From Bradyrhizobium sp. B124 (GTDB taxonomy: Bacteria; Pseudomonadota; Alphaproteobacteria; Rhizobiales; Xanthobacteraceae): a stretch of DNA of 64,000 nucleotides. Below, piece by piece: positions 43,265 through 53,311 of this stretch. The number at the start of each line of letters is the position of its first letter. Position 1 is the stretch's first letter. Position numbers and translations under genes: made by a program. The notes under the pieces are model-generated. The model did not search any database and was not told where the DNA came from. It worked only from the letters and a program-made list of their open reading frames with translations. The stretch covers positions 6,204,001-6,268,000 of the forward strand of contig NZ_CP152413.1 of NCBI RefSeq assembly GCF_038967635.1, read 5' to 3'.

Positions 43265-44737
43265 CTAATCGTCGAACATCTTCGGCGGCACGAAGCCGCC
43301 AAACTCGCGCTCGATCAGCTCTGCGAGCTTCAGCGGCGTGCGGTCTTCCAGCATGGGACCGACGATCTGCACGCCGACCGGCAGTCCGTCGGGCGCAAAG
43401 CCGGTCGGGATCGCAGTCGAAGGCAGGCCGGGCAGCGTTGCGATGCCGGGCCAGGCGAGCTGGTCGGTGTAGACGTGCGGTTCACCGTCGATCAGGATTC
43501 GCCGCTGCTCCTGGTCCGGCGAATGATCGTGCGGATAGGCCGGCGTCGGCATGATCGGACAGATCACGGCGTCGAACGATTTGAACAGCTCGCGCCATTG
43601 CGCGCGCAGCCGCGCGCGGGCGTAGGTTGACTGCACCCAGTCGCGATGGCTGAGCGCGATGCCGCGCAACCGCTCGGCACCCAGGCTGTTATCGCTGGCC
43701 GGCAGCGCCGCCGCAGCTGCGCAGGCGCCGGCATAGACCTCCGGCGGGAAGCTAGCTGCGAGGAACGATAGCAGCATCCGCATATAGAGTCGCGAGGAGG
43801 ACGCGAAATCGGGCAGCAGCGGGCTCGAACGCGATATCTTCGCGCCGGCCTTGTCGAGATTGCTGGCGAGCTTGTCGATGCTGCCGCGAACTGCCCTGTC
43901 GGTCGGCAGCACCGGATCGGTGTCGATGACGAGGATGTGGAAATCCTTCAGGCTCGTGTGGCGCGCCGCGGGCAGCTCGAGACGATAGGCCTTACCGGTA
44001 TCGAGCGGGTCGGGGCCGGCCATCACATCGAGCAGCAGCGCGAGGTCGGCCGCGCCGCGCGCCATCGGGCCGATCACCGCAAGGTCACGCTCGTAGATCA
44101 GCGGCGGCGCCGGCGGCGCGGTGTGGCCGCGAGACGCCAGCAGATCGAAGGTCGGCTTGTGCGCATAGATACCGCAGTGGAATCCCGGCACGCGCAGCGA
44201 GCCGCCGATGTCGGAGCCGAGCGACAATGCGCCGTAGCCCGCGGCAAGCGCCGCCGACGATCCGCCGGAGGAGCCGCCCGGCGTGCGGCCGAGGTCGTAG
44301 GGGTTGTTGGTGGTGCCGTAGATCTCGTTGTAGCTCTGCCAGTCGGCGAGGGCGACCGGCACGTTGGTCTTGCCGAGGATGACGCCGCCGGCGTCCTTCA
44401 CCCGCGTGATCGCGAGCGCGTCTTCCGCCGGCACGAAATCCTTTTGCGGCGGGAAGCCCCAGGTGGTCGGCAATCCGGCGACGTTGAAGGATTCCTTCAC
44501 CGTCATGGGAATGCCGAGCAACGGCTTGTGCTCGCCGCGCGCGATCGCGGCATCGGCAGCGCGGGCCGCAGCGAGGCCGCGCTCGAAATCGCGCACGCAA
44601 ACCGCGTTGACCTTGCCGTCATGGCGCTCGATGCGGCCGATCGCGTCTTCTGCGAGCTCGACGGCGGAGACCTGCTTGTTGTGCAGGGCTTTCGACAGTT
44701 CGACGGCGGTCTTGAAACTGTATTGCGATTTGGCCAC
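43265..44737 (-). CDS. Amidase signature enzyme
   Basis: A 490-residue amidase. The catalytic Lys is in GIPMTVKESFN, and the signature reads GGSSGGSSAALAAG followed by GSDIGGSLRVPGFHCG. I chose the GTG at 44737, with GGGAG seven bases upstream, because the encoded AKSQYSFKTAVELSKAL is a typical start of the family; an ATG at 44767 is possible. Unlike the amidase at 20430 it has no small partner gene and no transporter nearby. Substrate unknown. Confidence 0.92.
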   Translation of the reverse strand: MAKSQYSFKTAVELSKALHNKQVSAVELAEDAIGRIERHDGKVNAVCVRDFERGLAAARAADAAIARGEHKPLLGIPMTVKESFNVAGLPTTWGFPPQKDFVPAEDALAITRVKDAGGVILGKTNVPVALADWQSYNEIYGTTNNPYDLGRTPGGSSGGSSAALAAGYGALSLGSDIGGSLRVPGFHCGIYAHKPTFDLLASRGHTAPPAPPLIYERDLAVIGPMARGAADLALLLDVMAGPDPLDTGKAYRLELPAARHTSLKDFHILVIDTDPVLPTDRAVRGSIDKLASNLDKAGAKISRSSPLLPDFASSSRLYMRMLLSFLAASFPPEVYAGACAAAAALPASDNSLGAERLRGIALSHRDWVQSTYARARLRAQWRELFKSFDAVICPIMPTPAYPHDHSPDQEQRRILIDGEPHVYTDQLAWPGIATLPGLPSTAIPTGFAPDGLPVGVQIVGPMLEDRTPLKLAELIEREFGGFVPPKMFDD

Positions 44738-44889
44738 GGCGTGCTCCCTGATTTTGGCGGCGATCATGCGCAGAATGGAGCGGGCGGGCAAGACCGGCTT
44801 GATCGCAATTGCGCTGGCGCGGCGCGTCGACGTCACACATCGCCTAACGCGATCGTGATCATCGGGCTCTGCCGGATGCTGACGCGCGC

Positions 44890-45756
44890 CTAATAAGGCG
44901 TGCTGCGCGCGGACAGATGCGCCATTGGATTGATGGGGCCGCTCGCGCTGGCGCGCTCGCTGCTCTCCTTGGTCCCGGGCACCGGGAAGGCGTATCCGAT
45001 GATGGTCTTGACGACGAGCCGGTCGGATGCCCGCGTCAGGCCGTAGCCGACGCCGAAGTCGATGTCGACGTCGCCCACCTTGAAGTCGGTCACCGCGAAC
45101 AATGTGTGCTGCTGCTCGGCGAGCGGGCTGAAGGCGCCGATCTTGCCGAAATCGGCGTAGTATTCGAGGCCGACATACACATCATTGTTGAGCTTGCGCG
45201 CCACACGAGCGGCGGGAGCGAAGTCCGCCTCGCCGTATTTGCCGAAACCGACGTCGACAATCGGATTGACGATGAATTCATAGTCCGCGTTGCGCACGCC
45301 GATGATCGGCCGGATCTCAAGGCCCCAGCGGGTCTGTGCGAATTTCGGCATCTGGTAGCTCAGCTCGAAATTGATGCCGTAGAACAAATTGCGCTTGTCG
45401 GCGTTCGGCGAGACGAACAGCGTGCGTAGCTTGAATGCGTCGGACAGGAATTGCCGGTCCTGCACGGCAAACGGCAGATAGAGCCCGAGCTCCCACCAAT
45501 CGGTCATGCCATAGGCAAACTCCGGCGTGCCGTTGAGGCTGCCCTTGGAGGGAAAGCCGCCGGGGAAGGGCGGATCCTTCTGCCCGATGCCGACATAGTT
45601 GAGATGCTGCTGGATGGTGAACTGGCCGACCGCCGCGATGCCGGCATTGTAGACTTGGATCTCGTCGGTCGCCTGCGCGCGACCGCTGCATCCGAGCGCG
45701 CCCAGCATGGTCAATGCTGTGCCGGCCAGAACGCGATGTTTGCGGAGACGGGACAT
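44890..45756 (-). CDS. Outer-membrane beta-barrel-like protein, uncharacterised
   Basis: A 288-residue secreted protein with a signal peptide (about 1-29, ending GRAQA). The mature part alternates aromatic and polar residues in amphipathic strands (PEFAYGMTDWWELGLYLPF; KRNLFYGINFELSYQ; NDVYVGLEYYADFGKIG; VDIDFGVGYGLTRASDRLVVKTIIGYAF), as in small outer-membrane barrels such as the phenol-degradation MetA-like group. The cysteine in LGCSGR gives a weak lipobox, so a lipoprotein cannot be ruled out. It precedes nothing on its own strand. Confidence 0.75.
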   Translation of the reverse strand: MSRLRKHRVLAGTALTMLGALGCSGRAQATDEIQVYNAGIAAVGQFTIQQHLNYVGIGQKDPPFPGGFPSKGSLNGTPEFAYGMTDWWELGLYLPFAVQDRQFLSDAFKLRTLFVSPNADKRNLFYGINFELSYQMPKFAQTRWGLEIRPIIGVRNADYEFIVNPIVDVGFGKYGEADFAPAARVARKLNNDVYVGLEYYADFGKIGAFSPLAEQQHTLFAVTDFKVGDVDIDFGVGYGLTRASDRLVVKTIIGYAFPVPGTKESSERASASGPINPMAHLSARSTPY

Positions 45757-45775
45757 CGGATACCTCGATTCCGCG

Positions 45776-46747
45776 CTACGCCGCGCCGATCAATATGCCG
45801 ACCGCGAGCACGATCGCGCCGCCGAGCACGATCTGGAACACCGCCTGCAGGAACGGCGTATCCATGTAGCGCGAGCGGATGAAGGCGATCGCCCACAACT
45901 CGAAGAACACCACGATGCCGGCGATCGCAGTCGCGATCCAGAATGCGTTCGGCCAGGCGTCGGGCACCAGATAGGGAATGGTGTGGCCGAGACCTCCGAG
46001 CGTCGTCATCAATCCGCAGGTGATGCCCCGCAGCCAGGGCGAGCCGCGGCCGGTCAGCGAGCCGTCGTCGGACAGCGCTTCCGCAAAGCCCATGCTAATG
46101 CCGGCGCCGATCGAGGCCGCAAGGCCGACCAGAAAGGTCTGCCAGTTGTGATGCGTGGCGAAGGCGGCGGCGAACAGCGGCGCCAAGGTCGAGACCGAGC
46201 CGTCCATCAGTCCGGCGAGGCCCGGCTGCACATATTGCAGCACGAACATTCGCCGCCGCGTGCGGTCTTCCTCCGCGCGCACGTCGGGCTTGAGGATCTC
46301 GCCGGTCAGGCGGACGGCGAGCTTCTCGTGGCCCTTCTCCTCCTCGGCGAGATCGCCGAGCAGCCGGCGCACGCCGACATCTTCGGCCCTTTCGGCGGCG
46401 CGGGCATAGAAGCGCTCGGCCTCCAGCTCCATGGTCTCGACTTCCTTGCGGATGGTGTCTAGCGGCAGGTTCTTGGTCAGCCAGATCGGGCGCCGGCGCA
46501 GAAAGCCTTTGACGTCCTCGCGCCGGATCGGTGGCAGATGCGGGCCGAAGCGCTGCTCGTAGGTTTCGAGCAGACGGTGGCGATGGCCGCGCTCTTCCTC
46601 CGCCATCTCCTCGAAGATCTTTGCGGTATCTGGATAGCGTTCGGTGAGGTCCTCGGCGAAGGACATATAGATGCGGCTGTCCTCCTCCTCGGAGGCAATC
46701 GCGACCGCCAGCACCTCGCGTTCGGTCAAATCGGCGAAATTCTTCAC
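45776..46747 (-). CDS. mbfA: MbfA-like membrane-bound ferritin/VIT1 iron exporter
   Basis: A 323-residue protein with an N-terminal erythrin/rubrerythrin-like four-helix domain (metal ligands in ASEEEDSRIYM, EEMAEEERGHRH, ETMELEAERFY and LAEEEKGHEKL) and a C-terminal VIT1-type membrane domain (GLMDGSVSTLAPLFAAAF, five predicted spans). Bradyrhizobium and Agrobacterium MbfA export iron and protect against peroxide, and are repressed by Irr when iron is scarce. The GTG start at 46747 has an AAGG site upstream. An ICE-type operator is present 23-43 bases upstream. Confidence 0.93.
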   Translation of the reverse strand: MKNFADLTEREVLAVAIASEEEDSRIYMSFAEDLTERYPDTAKIFEEMAEEERGHRHRLLETYEQRFGPHLPPIRREDVKGFLRRRPIWLTKNLPLDTIRKEVETMELEAERFYARAAERAEDVGVRRLLGDLAEEEKGHEKLAVRLTGEILKPDVRAEEDRTRRRMFVLQYVQPGLAGLMDGSVSTLAPLFAAAFATHHNWQTFLVGLAASIGAGISMGFAEALSDDGSLTGRGSPWLRGITCGLMTTLGGLGHTIPYLVPDAWPNAFWIATAIAGIVVFFELWAIAFIRSRYMDTPFLQAVFQIVLGGAIVLAVGILIGAA

Positions 46748-46769
46748 GGCAACGCCTTGTTTACGGAGT

Positions 46770-46790
46770 TTAGAATTAGAATAATTCTAA
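46770..46790 (-). promoter_or_regulatory. Iron control element (Irr-binding ICE motif) of mbfA
   Basis: The perfect palindrome TTAGAATAATTCTAA (46776-46790; TTAGAA-N3-TTCTAA) is preceded by a further TTAGAAT in the same direction. ICE motifs of rhizobia read TTTAGAA-N3-TTCTAAA. It is directly upstream of mbfA, whose Irr control is established in relatives. Confidence 0.82.
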
Positions 46791-46912
46791 TATTTGCTCG
46801 TCAGGCCGAGGTCAATCCTGGATGGGTGCGTCTCTGCCCGTTCGTGATCAAGATCAGGGGAACTAGGCTGTGCTACGTCCGTTCGAGTTCCTGCTGTGCA
46901 CGAGAGGATGCC

Positions 46913-47635
46913 ATGGACACCGTCAAATTCCGTCTGAATGATGCGCGACTGGCGCCGCGGCGGACGAAACTCGAGATTCCGGGCTGGGCCGGCAACCGTG
47001 AGCCGCGCAGCGATGGTTCGCGCGAGCAGGTCTGGCATTGCGTGCCGTTCTCGGAAGGCGCGCAATACGGGATCGAGCTGTTCTATCCCTATGATTTCGA
47101 GCTGCACGTCACCACGAAGGACGGAAGGTTACAACTCGACGCCGACTGGGGTGAGCCGCCGGACAGCGGCGTGCAGTGGCCGCCGTTCCGGAATTTCGGC
47201 GACGCGTTCTACACCTATCAGATATTGCTCGATCTCAAGGTCGAGAAGGGCATGGCGATCCGTACCGAACCGCATCCGCGCTTCTACACCGATCGCTCCG
47301 ACACCGTGCCGATCGCCGTTCCTGCGCTCGTGCGCAATTGGTGGCCGATGATGTTCTTCACGGTGTTCAAGGCGCCGGCGGAAGGGCGCACCCACATTTT
47401 CCGGCCGAACGAGCCGTTCGCCCAGATCATCGTGATTCCCGAGGAAGCGAACTTTCAGCTCGAGCAGATGGGCGAGGAGGAGGCCGCCGAACGCGAATTG
47501 CAGGCGCGCCGCATCTACAACAATCGGCCCAAACTGGCCGCCGGAACGGAATGGACGTCGTCATCGGACACGGTGTTCGACGGCACATATCGCCATCTGC
47601 ACCGCGCCGCAAAGGAGAAGGCGCGCAACGATTGA
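46913..47635 (+). CDS. Uncharacterised cytoplasmic protein
   Basis: A 240-residue protein of unknown family with no signal peptide or membrane span. It has conserved-looking aromatic clusters (GIELFYPYDFELHV, PFRNFGDAFYTYQILLDL, RNWWPMMFFTVFKAP) and a charged helical tail (EEEAAERELQARRIYNN). I cannot assign a function; it shows a general resemblance to a group of plant-associated proteins of unknown function. ATG 46913 follows AGAGGAT. It is divergent from mbfA, so the ICE box between them might also affect it. Confidence 0.8.
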   Translation: MDTVKFRLNDARLAPRRTKLEIPGWAGNREPRSDGSREQVWHCVPFSEGAQYGIELFYPYDFELHVTTKDGRLQLDADWGEPPDSGVQWPPFRNFGDAFYTYQILLDLKVEKGMAIRTEPHPRFYTDRSDTVPIAVPALVRNWWPMMFFTVFKAPAEGRTHIFRPNEPFAQIIVIPEEANFQLEQMGEEEAAERELQARRIYNNRPKLAAGTEWTSSSDTVFDGTYRHLHRAAKEKARND

Positions 47636-47662
47636 GCGAGATGCCGCATCATGGTTGACAAA

Positions 47663-47688
47663 ACAACGGGGCCCGCGGGCCCCGTTGT
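47663..47688 (-). terminator. 26-base perfect palindrome, probable terminator
   Basis: ACAACGGGGCCC-GC-GGGCCCCGTTGT is perfectly self-complementary. Read on the minus strand it is followed by TTTTGTC, so it may end the poly-histidine gene; it also lies 28 bases after the plus-strand gene and could serve both. Confidence 0.75.
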
Positions 47689-47713
47689 GGTATCGCCGAT
47701 CGGTCGCCATCGC

Positions 47714-48085
47714 TCAGTAATCGCGACGGTAGAAGCTGTGATGGTGATGGTGGTGATGATGGTGATGGTGGTAGCGCCGATAGCGCGGCACCACGATGAC
47801 CGGGCGGTCGTAGTAGTCGCGGCGATAGTAGCCGTGATGATGGTGGTGGTGGTGATGGTGGTGGTGGTAGTACTGCGCAAGCTGCACGTTCTCGCGGACC
47901 GGAGCGGGCGCAGCCTCGTCGAGCGCCTGCAGCTTTGCGGAGGCGTTCGAGATCGGCTCCAGCAGGTCCGCGTATGAGTTCGCCTGCAGAACGTCGGCCG
48001 GGTTCGGCCCAGGCGCAGCTTCGGCGGCACCGACCGCGCCGAACGCGGCCACCGCTCCCAGAAGTCCAGCGATTTTCCTATCCAT
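47714..48085 (-). CDS. Secreted poly-histidine protein, probable metal binding
   Basis: A 123-residue protein with a signal peptide (about 1-23, cleavage after AEA). The mature part is rich in Ala/Gln up to residue 72, then carries two runs of exactly 11 histidines (residues 74-84 and 106-116) joined by GYYRRDYYDRPVIVV and followed by SFYRRDY. CAC and CAT codons are mixed within the runs. Such proteins can bind nickel, zinc or copper in the periplasm. ATG 48085 follows GAGGAGAG. Family unknown. Confidence 0.8.
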   Translation of the reverse strand: MDRKIAGLLGAVAAFGAVGAAEAAPGPNPADVLQANSYADLLEPISNASAKLQALDEAAPAPVRENVQLAQYYHHHHHHHHHHHGYYRRDYYDRPVIVVPRYRRYHHHHHHHHHHHSFYRRDY

Positions 48086-48228
48086 CTTTGCTCTCCTCAA
48101 AAAGTCGCCGGACCGAGCGCCGGTTTGTAGCAACGCCAATCATTGCCCAATGTTTCGTGAACCGCGCATTAACGCCCTGTGACGGGATCGTGGCGGCAGG
48201 CACCCGCATCTGACACGGGACGGATGCC

Positions 48229-48301
48229 GATTCGCGCAAAGAAAACCTGCCAAAACAAGAATCTAGAGCGACTGATTCGATCAGAACCGAAGTGGCTCTA
48301 G
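48229..48301. repeat. Family G repeat, right module, with terminator-like stem
   Basis: GATTCGCGCAAAGAAAACC is followed by the stem CTAGAGC (48263-48269)/GCTCTAG (48295-48301) with inner arms CTGAT-TCG-ATCAG. Read on the minus strand the stem is followed by ATTCTTGTTTT, and it overlaps the TAG stop of the hydrolase gene, so it may end that transcript. Confidence 0.7.
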
Positions 48302-49443
48302 CTTGCACGCGCGAGGAACTGAAGCAGCAGCCGGCTCACTTCGTCCGGCTGCTCCTGCTGCACCCAGTGGCCGGCGCCGTCGACCAGATGGCAGCCGATC
48401 ATTTTGGTACAGGCCCTGGTCTGCATCGTCTCGAACACGCCGGGCCGCTGATAGGTGCCCCAATCCTGCTTGCCCGAGATGAATGCGGACGGCTGGTCGA
48501 TGCTGCGGCCGCTCCAGGTTTGCAATTCCGGAGTGAACGCGCCTGACGTCCCGCAGCGATACCATTGCAGCCCGCCCTGGAATCCCGTGCGCTGATACTC
48601 CGCGCTGTAATAGGCGAGGTCGCGGTCCGGCAGCCATGCGTTGGCGGCGATCGCCTCGCGCGACGGCATCTCCTCGGCCACCGTCGCAGCCATGTCCTTG
48701 GCGAGGTCCATCACATAGTAGGTCGGCAGTTTGGCCAGCTCCCCCGCCGACCAGGATTGCAGCGGATAAGGCTTGTTGTCTTTCCAGTCCGCGCTCTTGT
48801 GATGGTAGTAGGCGCGCAGGAAGTCGTGCACGCCCTGTGGGGCGCGATGCATGTCGGCATTGGCCGGACGTGTCGAATAGTACCATTGGTAGTGCTTGCG
48901 CGGACGCGGCAGCACCGCCAGCTCGCGATGCACGGGGTCCTCGCTCACGGGGTTCGCGGGCTCACTTGCGGTGTTGAACGGCAGCGACGGCGTTCCTCCG
49001 AACGGCGCGCTCATCATGACGACAGCGCGGAACACGTCGGGGCGGATCAGCGCGCACCATGCCGCGACCGACGAGCCGAAATCGTGCCCGATCACGGCAT
49101 CGACGTGCGTGTAGCCGAACGCTGCGACCAGCCCGAGCGCATCGCGCACCAGATTGGGCAGGCGGAATGATGTGAGGTCGCCGTCATAATCCGCGCTCCA
49201 GCCTGTGGTGCGGCCATAGCCGCGCTGGTCCGGCGCGATCACGTGATAGCCGGCCGCGGCGAGCTTCGGCATCACCTTGCGCCAGGAAAACGCCAGCTCC
49301 GGAAAGCCGTGCAGCAGCAACAGGCAGGGCCGGCCGGCTGTTTCGAAGCCCGCCTCCAGCACATGCATCCGCAGGCCGTTGATCCCGTCGACATAACGTG
49401 AGCGGATGGTGGCGGGGAGCGGGACGTCGGGGAGCGTTTCCAT
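48298..49443 (-). CDS. Alpha/beta hydrolase, epoxide-hydrolase-like
   Basis: A 381-residue hydrolase. The oxyanion motif LLLHGFPE, the nucleophile elbow VIGHDFGSSVAA (Asp nucleophile, as in epoxide hydrolases and dehalogenases) and a late histidine in VDGAGHWVQQEQPDEV are in order. A lid domain (about 200-290) is inserted. ATG 49443 is chosen before METLPDVPLPA; starts further upstream would add a non-family extension. Substrate unknown. Confidence 0.9.
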   Translation of the reverse strand: METLPDVPLPATIRSRYVDGINGLRMHVLEAGFETAGRPCLLLLHGFPELAFSWRKVMPKLAAAGYHVIAPDQRGYGRTTGWSADYDGDLTSFRLPNLVRDALGLVAAFGYTHVDAVIGHDFGSSVAAWCALIRPDVFRAVVMMSAPFGGTPSLPFNTASEPANPVSEDPVHRELAVLPRPRKHYQWYYSTRPANADMHRAPQGVHDFLRAYYHHKSADWKDNKPYPLQSWSAGELAKLPTYYVMDLAKDMAATVAEEMPSREAIAANAWLPDRDLAYYSAEYQRTGFQGGLQWYRCGTSGAFTPELQTWSGRSIDQPSAFISGKQDWGTYQRPGVFETMQTRACTKMIGCHLVDGAGHWVQQEQPDEVSRLLLQFLARAS

Positions 49444-49547
49444 CGTGCAGATCACCTGTTGGGCATCGCCGCAGAACCAGCGCATTTTGCTGTATGCTGG
49501 CGGCCATTGATTCACGATAGCAACTTTGGCCACGGGATGCATACCGC

Positions 49548-50054
49548 ATGCGCCACGCGAGGATTGCAGAGCTGCCCGGCTGGATGTCGCGTCTCGGCCT
49601 GATGATCGTAGCCGCCGGCCTGGTGCTGATGCCTGCGGTCCGTGCGGCCGACATCAAGGAGCTCACCGAAAAATTGCCGCGCGCCTATATCGGCGAATTC
49701 CTGTGGGATGGCGACAACACGGTGCAGAACGTCGTCATCACCTTCGACAAGGTGCAGGCCCTGAACGAGCAGAATGCGGAGGCACGCGGCTGCGGTTCAT
49801 ATGAGGTCGGCCGTCACGTGACCAGGATCGGCGTGCAGATGTTCATCCGGCTGTCCGATCTCGAGGTCGAGATCTTTGAACAATCGCCCGATGGCAATGG
49901 AGCGTTCGAGACCGACGGCAGCCATCGCGGCAAGCTGTCGGAAGATTTTCAGCAGATCGACGCGCAATGGACCAGCACGGCATCAGGCAAGCACGGCCAA
50001 CTGCACCTGCGTGCTGCGGCGTCGGTGGCATGCGGACCGGCGGAGGACTTGTAG
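49548..50054 (+). CDS. Small secreted protein, uncharacterised
   Basis: A 168-residue protein. The N-terminus is a signal peptide (hydrophobic LGLMIVAAGLVLMPAVRA, about 16-33). The mature part has two cysteines (GCGSYEV, VACGPAED) that may form a disulphide, and beta-rich strands (VEIFEQSPDGNGAFETDG). I do not recognise the family. It is divergent from the epoxide-hydrolase-like gene. Confidence 0.75.
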   Translation: MRHARIAELPGWMSRLGLMIVAAGLVLMPAVRAADIKELTEKLPRAYIGEFLWDGDNTVQNVVITFDKVQALNEQNAEARGCGSYEVGRHVTRIGVQMFIRLSDLEVEIFEQSPDGNGAFETDGSHRGKLSEDFQQIDAQWTSTASGKHGQLHLRAAASVACGPAEDL

Positions 50055-50087
50055 TGCTGCATAACGCTAGAAGCGTTGTCCATCCTT

Positions 50088-50248
50088 CACCCTCCCCTGG
50101 AGGGGGAGGGTCGGCTCACAGCGAGCGAAGCGAGATGTGAGGCGGGGTGGGGTGATCTCTCAACACGGCAAGTCACCGATACGAGGGACTTTCATCCCAC
50201 CTCGGTTCGCATTCCATGCGAACCGATCCTCCCCTCCAGGGGAGGATA
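50088..50248. repeat. Palindromic intergenic repeat, family F
   Basis: Left arm CCCTCCCCTGGAGGGGGAGG, right arm CCTCCCCTCCAGGGGAGG, with GGGGTGGGGTG and its partial inverse CATCCCACCTC inside. It fills the gap between convergent genes. Confidence 0.82.
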
Positions 50249-50255
50249 AGAGGAA

Positions 50256-51800
50256 TCACGCCTTGGCTGACGCCTTCGGCCAATAGCGGTCACGCAGATG
50301 CCGCTTCACCAGCTTGCCCGTCGGGGTGCGCGGCAGCTCTTGCTCGAAATCGATGCTCTTCGGGCATTTGATCGGCGACAGATGCTGGCGGCAGAATGCG
50401 ATCAGCTCGGCCTCGAGCTCCTTGCCGGCCCTGGTGATGTCGTGCGGCTGCACCACGGCCTTGACCTCTTCGCCCATCTCCTCGTTCGGCACGCCGAACA
50501 CCGCGACGTCGGAGACCGCGGGATGCGTGATCAGCACGTCCTCGGTCTCCTGCGGATAGATGTTCACGCCGCCGGAGATGATCATGTAGCTCTTGCGGTC
50601 GGTGAGATAGAGGAAGCCCTCTTCGTCGAGGTAGCCGACGTCGCCGAGCGTCGACCAGCCCTTGGCGTTGTAGGCCTTCTTCGTCTTCTCGGGATCGTTG
50701 TGATAGGTGAACGCGGGCGCGTCGGCGAAATAGACCTGGCCGATCTGCCCGGTCGGCGCCTCCTCGTCGTTCTCGTCCAGAATCTTGACCTTGCCGACCA
50801 CGGCGCGGCCGACCGTGCCGCGGTGGGTGAGCCATTGCTGCGAGGTCGAGACCGTGACGCCGTTGCCTTCGGAGCCGGCGTAATACTCGATCAGGATCGG
50901 CCCCCACCACTCGATCATCTTCGCCTTGACGTCGACCGGGCAGGGCGCCGCGGCGTGGATCGCGCCCTTCAGCGATGAGATCTTGTAGCGGGCGCGTACC
51001 TCGTCGGGCAGCTTCAGCATGCGCACGAACATGGTCGGCACCAGCTGCGACTGCGTCACCTTGTGCTTCTCGACCTGCTTCAGAAATTCCTCGGCGTCGA
51101 AATGCTCCATGATGACGGAGGTGCCGCCCAGCACCGTTGCCATCATGTTGAAGCGCAGGGGGGCCGCGTGATAGAGCGGCGCCGGCGACAGATAGATGCT
51201 GTCGGCATTCATGCCGCACATGTCGGCGGTGAGAATCCGCAGGAACGGGCTCGGCACGTCAATCCGGTTGCCCTCGAACTCCCTCTTGATGCCCTTGGGC
51301 CGGCCGGTGGTGCCGGAGGAATACAGCATGTCGTAGCCGGCGACCTCGTCGGCAACCGGCGTGTTCGGCTGCGCGGCGGCCTCCTTGTCGTAGGAGCGGA
51401 AGCCAGGGGCCGGCTCGTCCATCATGTAGAACAGCGGCTCGCCCGCCTCGCCCTTGATCAGGCCCTTCACCTTGTCGGCGCACTGCGGCGTGGTGATGAA
51501 TACCTTGGCTCCGCAGTCTTTGATGATGTAGGCGATCTCCTCTTCGGTCAGGTAGCGGCTGATCGCGGTGTAATAGAGCCCCGAGCGCTGCGCCGCCCAG
51601 CAGATCTCCATGAAGGCGAGGCGGTTTTCCATCAGTAGCGCGATGTGGTCACCGGCCTTCAGGCCGAGCGAGCGGAACAGATGCGCGCCCTGGTTCGAGA
51701 GCTCGTCGAGCTCGCGATAGGTGATCGCCTTGCCGGACGCCGCCATCCGATAGGCGATCTTGTTCGGATGGTTGCGCGCGTGGATGGACGGATGAGTCAT
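50256..51800 (-). CDS. AMP-forming fatty-acid-type acyl-CoA ligase
   Basis: A 514-residue ligase with YSSGTTGRPKG (about residue 160), YAGSEGNG, WSTLGDVGYLDEEGFLYLTDR and the catalytic lysine in RTPTGKLVKR near the C-terminus. ATG 51800 follows AGGAAACA; a frame reaching further upstream runs into a palindromic repeat and is rejected. It is downstream of the thiolase gene on the same strand and likely feeds the same CoA pathway. Confidence 0.93.
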   Translation of the reverse strand: MTHPSIHARNHPNKIAYRMAASGKAITYRELDELSNQGAHLFRSLGLKAGDHIALLMENRLAFMEICWAAQRSGLYYTAISRYLTEEEIAYIIKDCGAKVFITTPQCADKVKGLIKGEAGEPLFYMMDEPAPGFRSYDKEAAAQPNTPVADEVAGYDMLYSSGTTGRPKGIKREFEGNRIDVPSPFLRILTADMCGMNADSIYLSPAPLYHAAPLRFNMMATVLGGTSVIMEHFDAEEFLKQVEKHKVTQSQLVPTMFVRMLKLPDEVRARYKISSLKGAIHAAAPCPVDVKAKMIEWWGPILIEYYAGSEGNGVTVSTSQQWLTHRGTVGRAVVGKVKILDENDEEAPTGQIGQVYFADAPAFTYHNDPEKTKKAYNAKGWSTLGDVGYLDEEGFLYLTDRKSYMIISGGVNIYPQETEDVLITHPAVSDVAVFGVPNEEMGEEVKAVVQPHDITRAGKELEAELIAFCRQHLSPIKCPKSIDFEQELPRTPTGKLVKRHLRDRYWPKASAKA

Positions 51801-51826
51801 TGTGTTTCCTCGGAGCATCAATAGTG

Positions 51827-51986
51827 GTCGTCCCGGCCTAGTGCGCAATTGCGCACGGGAGCCGGGACCCATAACCACCGATTTTTGTTGTTGGACTGGG
51901 TTGTGGCCCCAGCCGGGCCTAACCACAAACGGCTGTGGTTATGGGTCCCGGCTCCCGTGCGCAATTGCGCACTAGGCCGGGACGAC
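51827..51986. repeat. Palindromic intergenic repeat, family B, long near-perfect form
   Basis: More than 50 bases at each end are exact inverses, beginning GTCGTCCCGGCCTAGTGCGC. Each arm contains the palindrome TGCGCAATTGCGCA and the block GGGACCCATAACCAC. It lies between the thiolase and ligase genes. Confidence 0.95.
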
Positions 51987-52027
51987 ACTTTTTTCGTGGA
52001 GGCCCTTCGGACCTAATCGAACGCTTC

Positions 52028-53200
<1,173 letters not shown>

Positions 53201-53311
53201 GTCTGATCTCCCTGGTGTTTCTGGATTGGGCGGTTTCAAAGCTGGGCCGGATTTAAGGGGCGGCTCAGCATTTAGTCAATCAATCAATTAACTCTTGAGT
53301 GCAGCCCCGCC

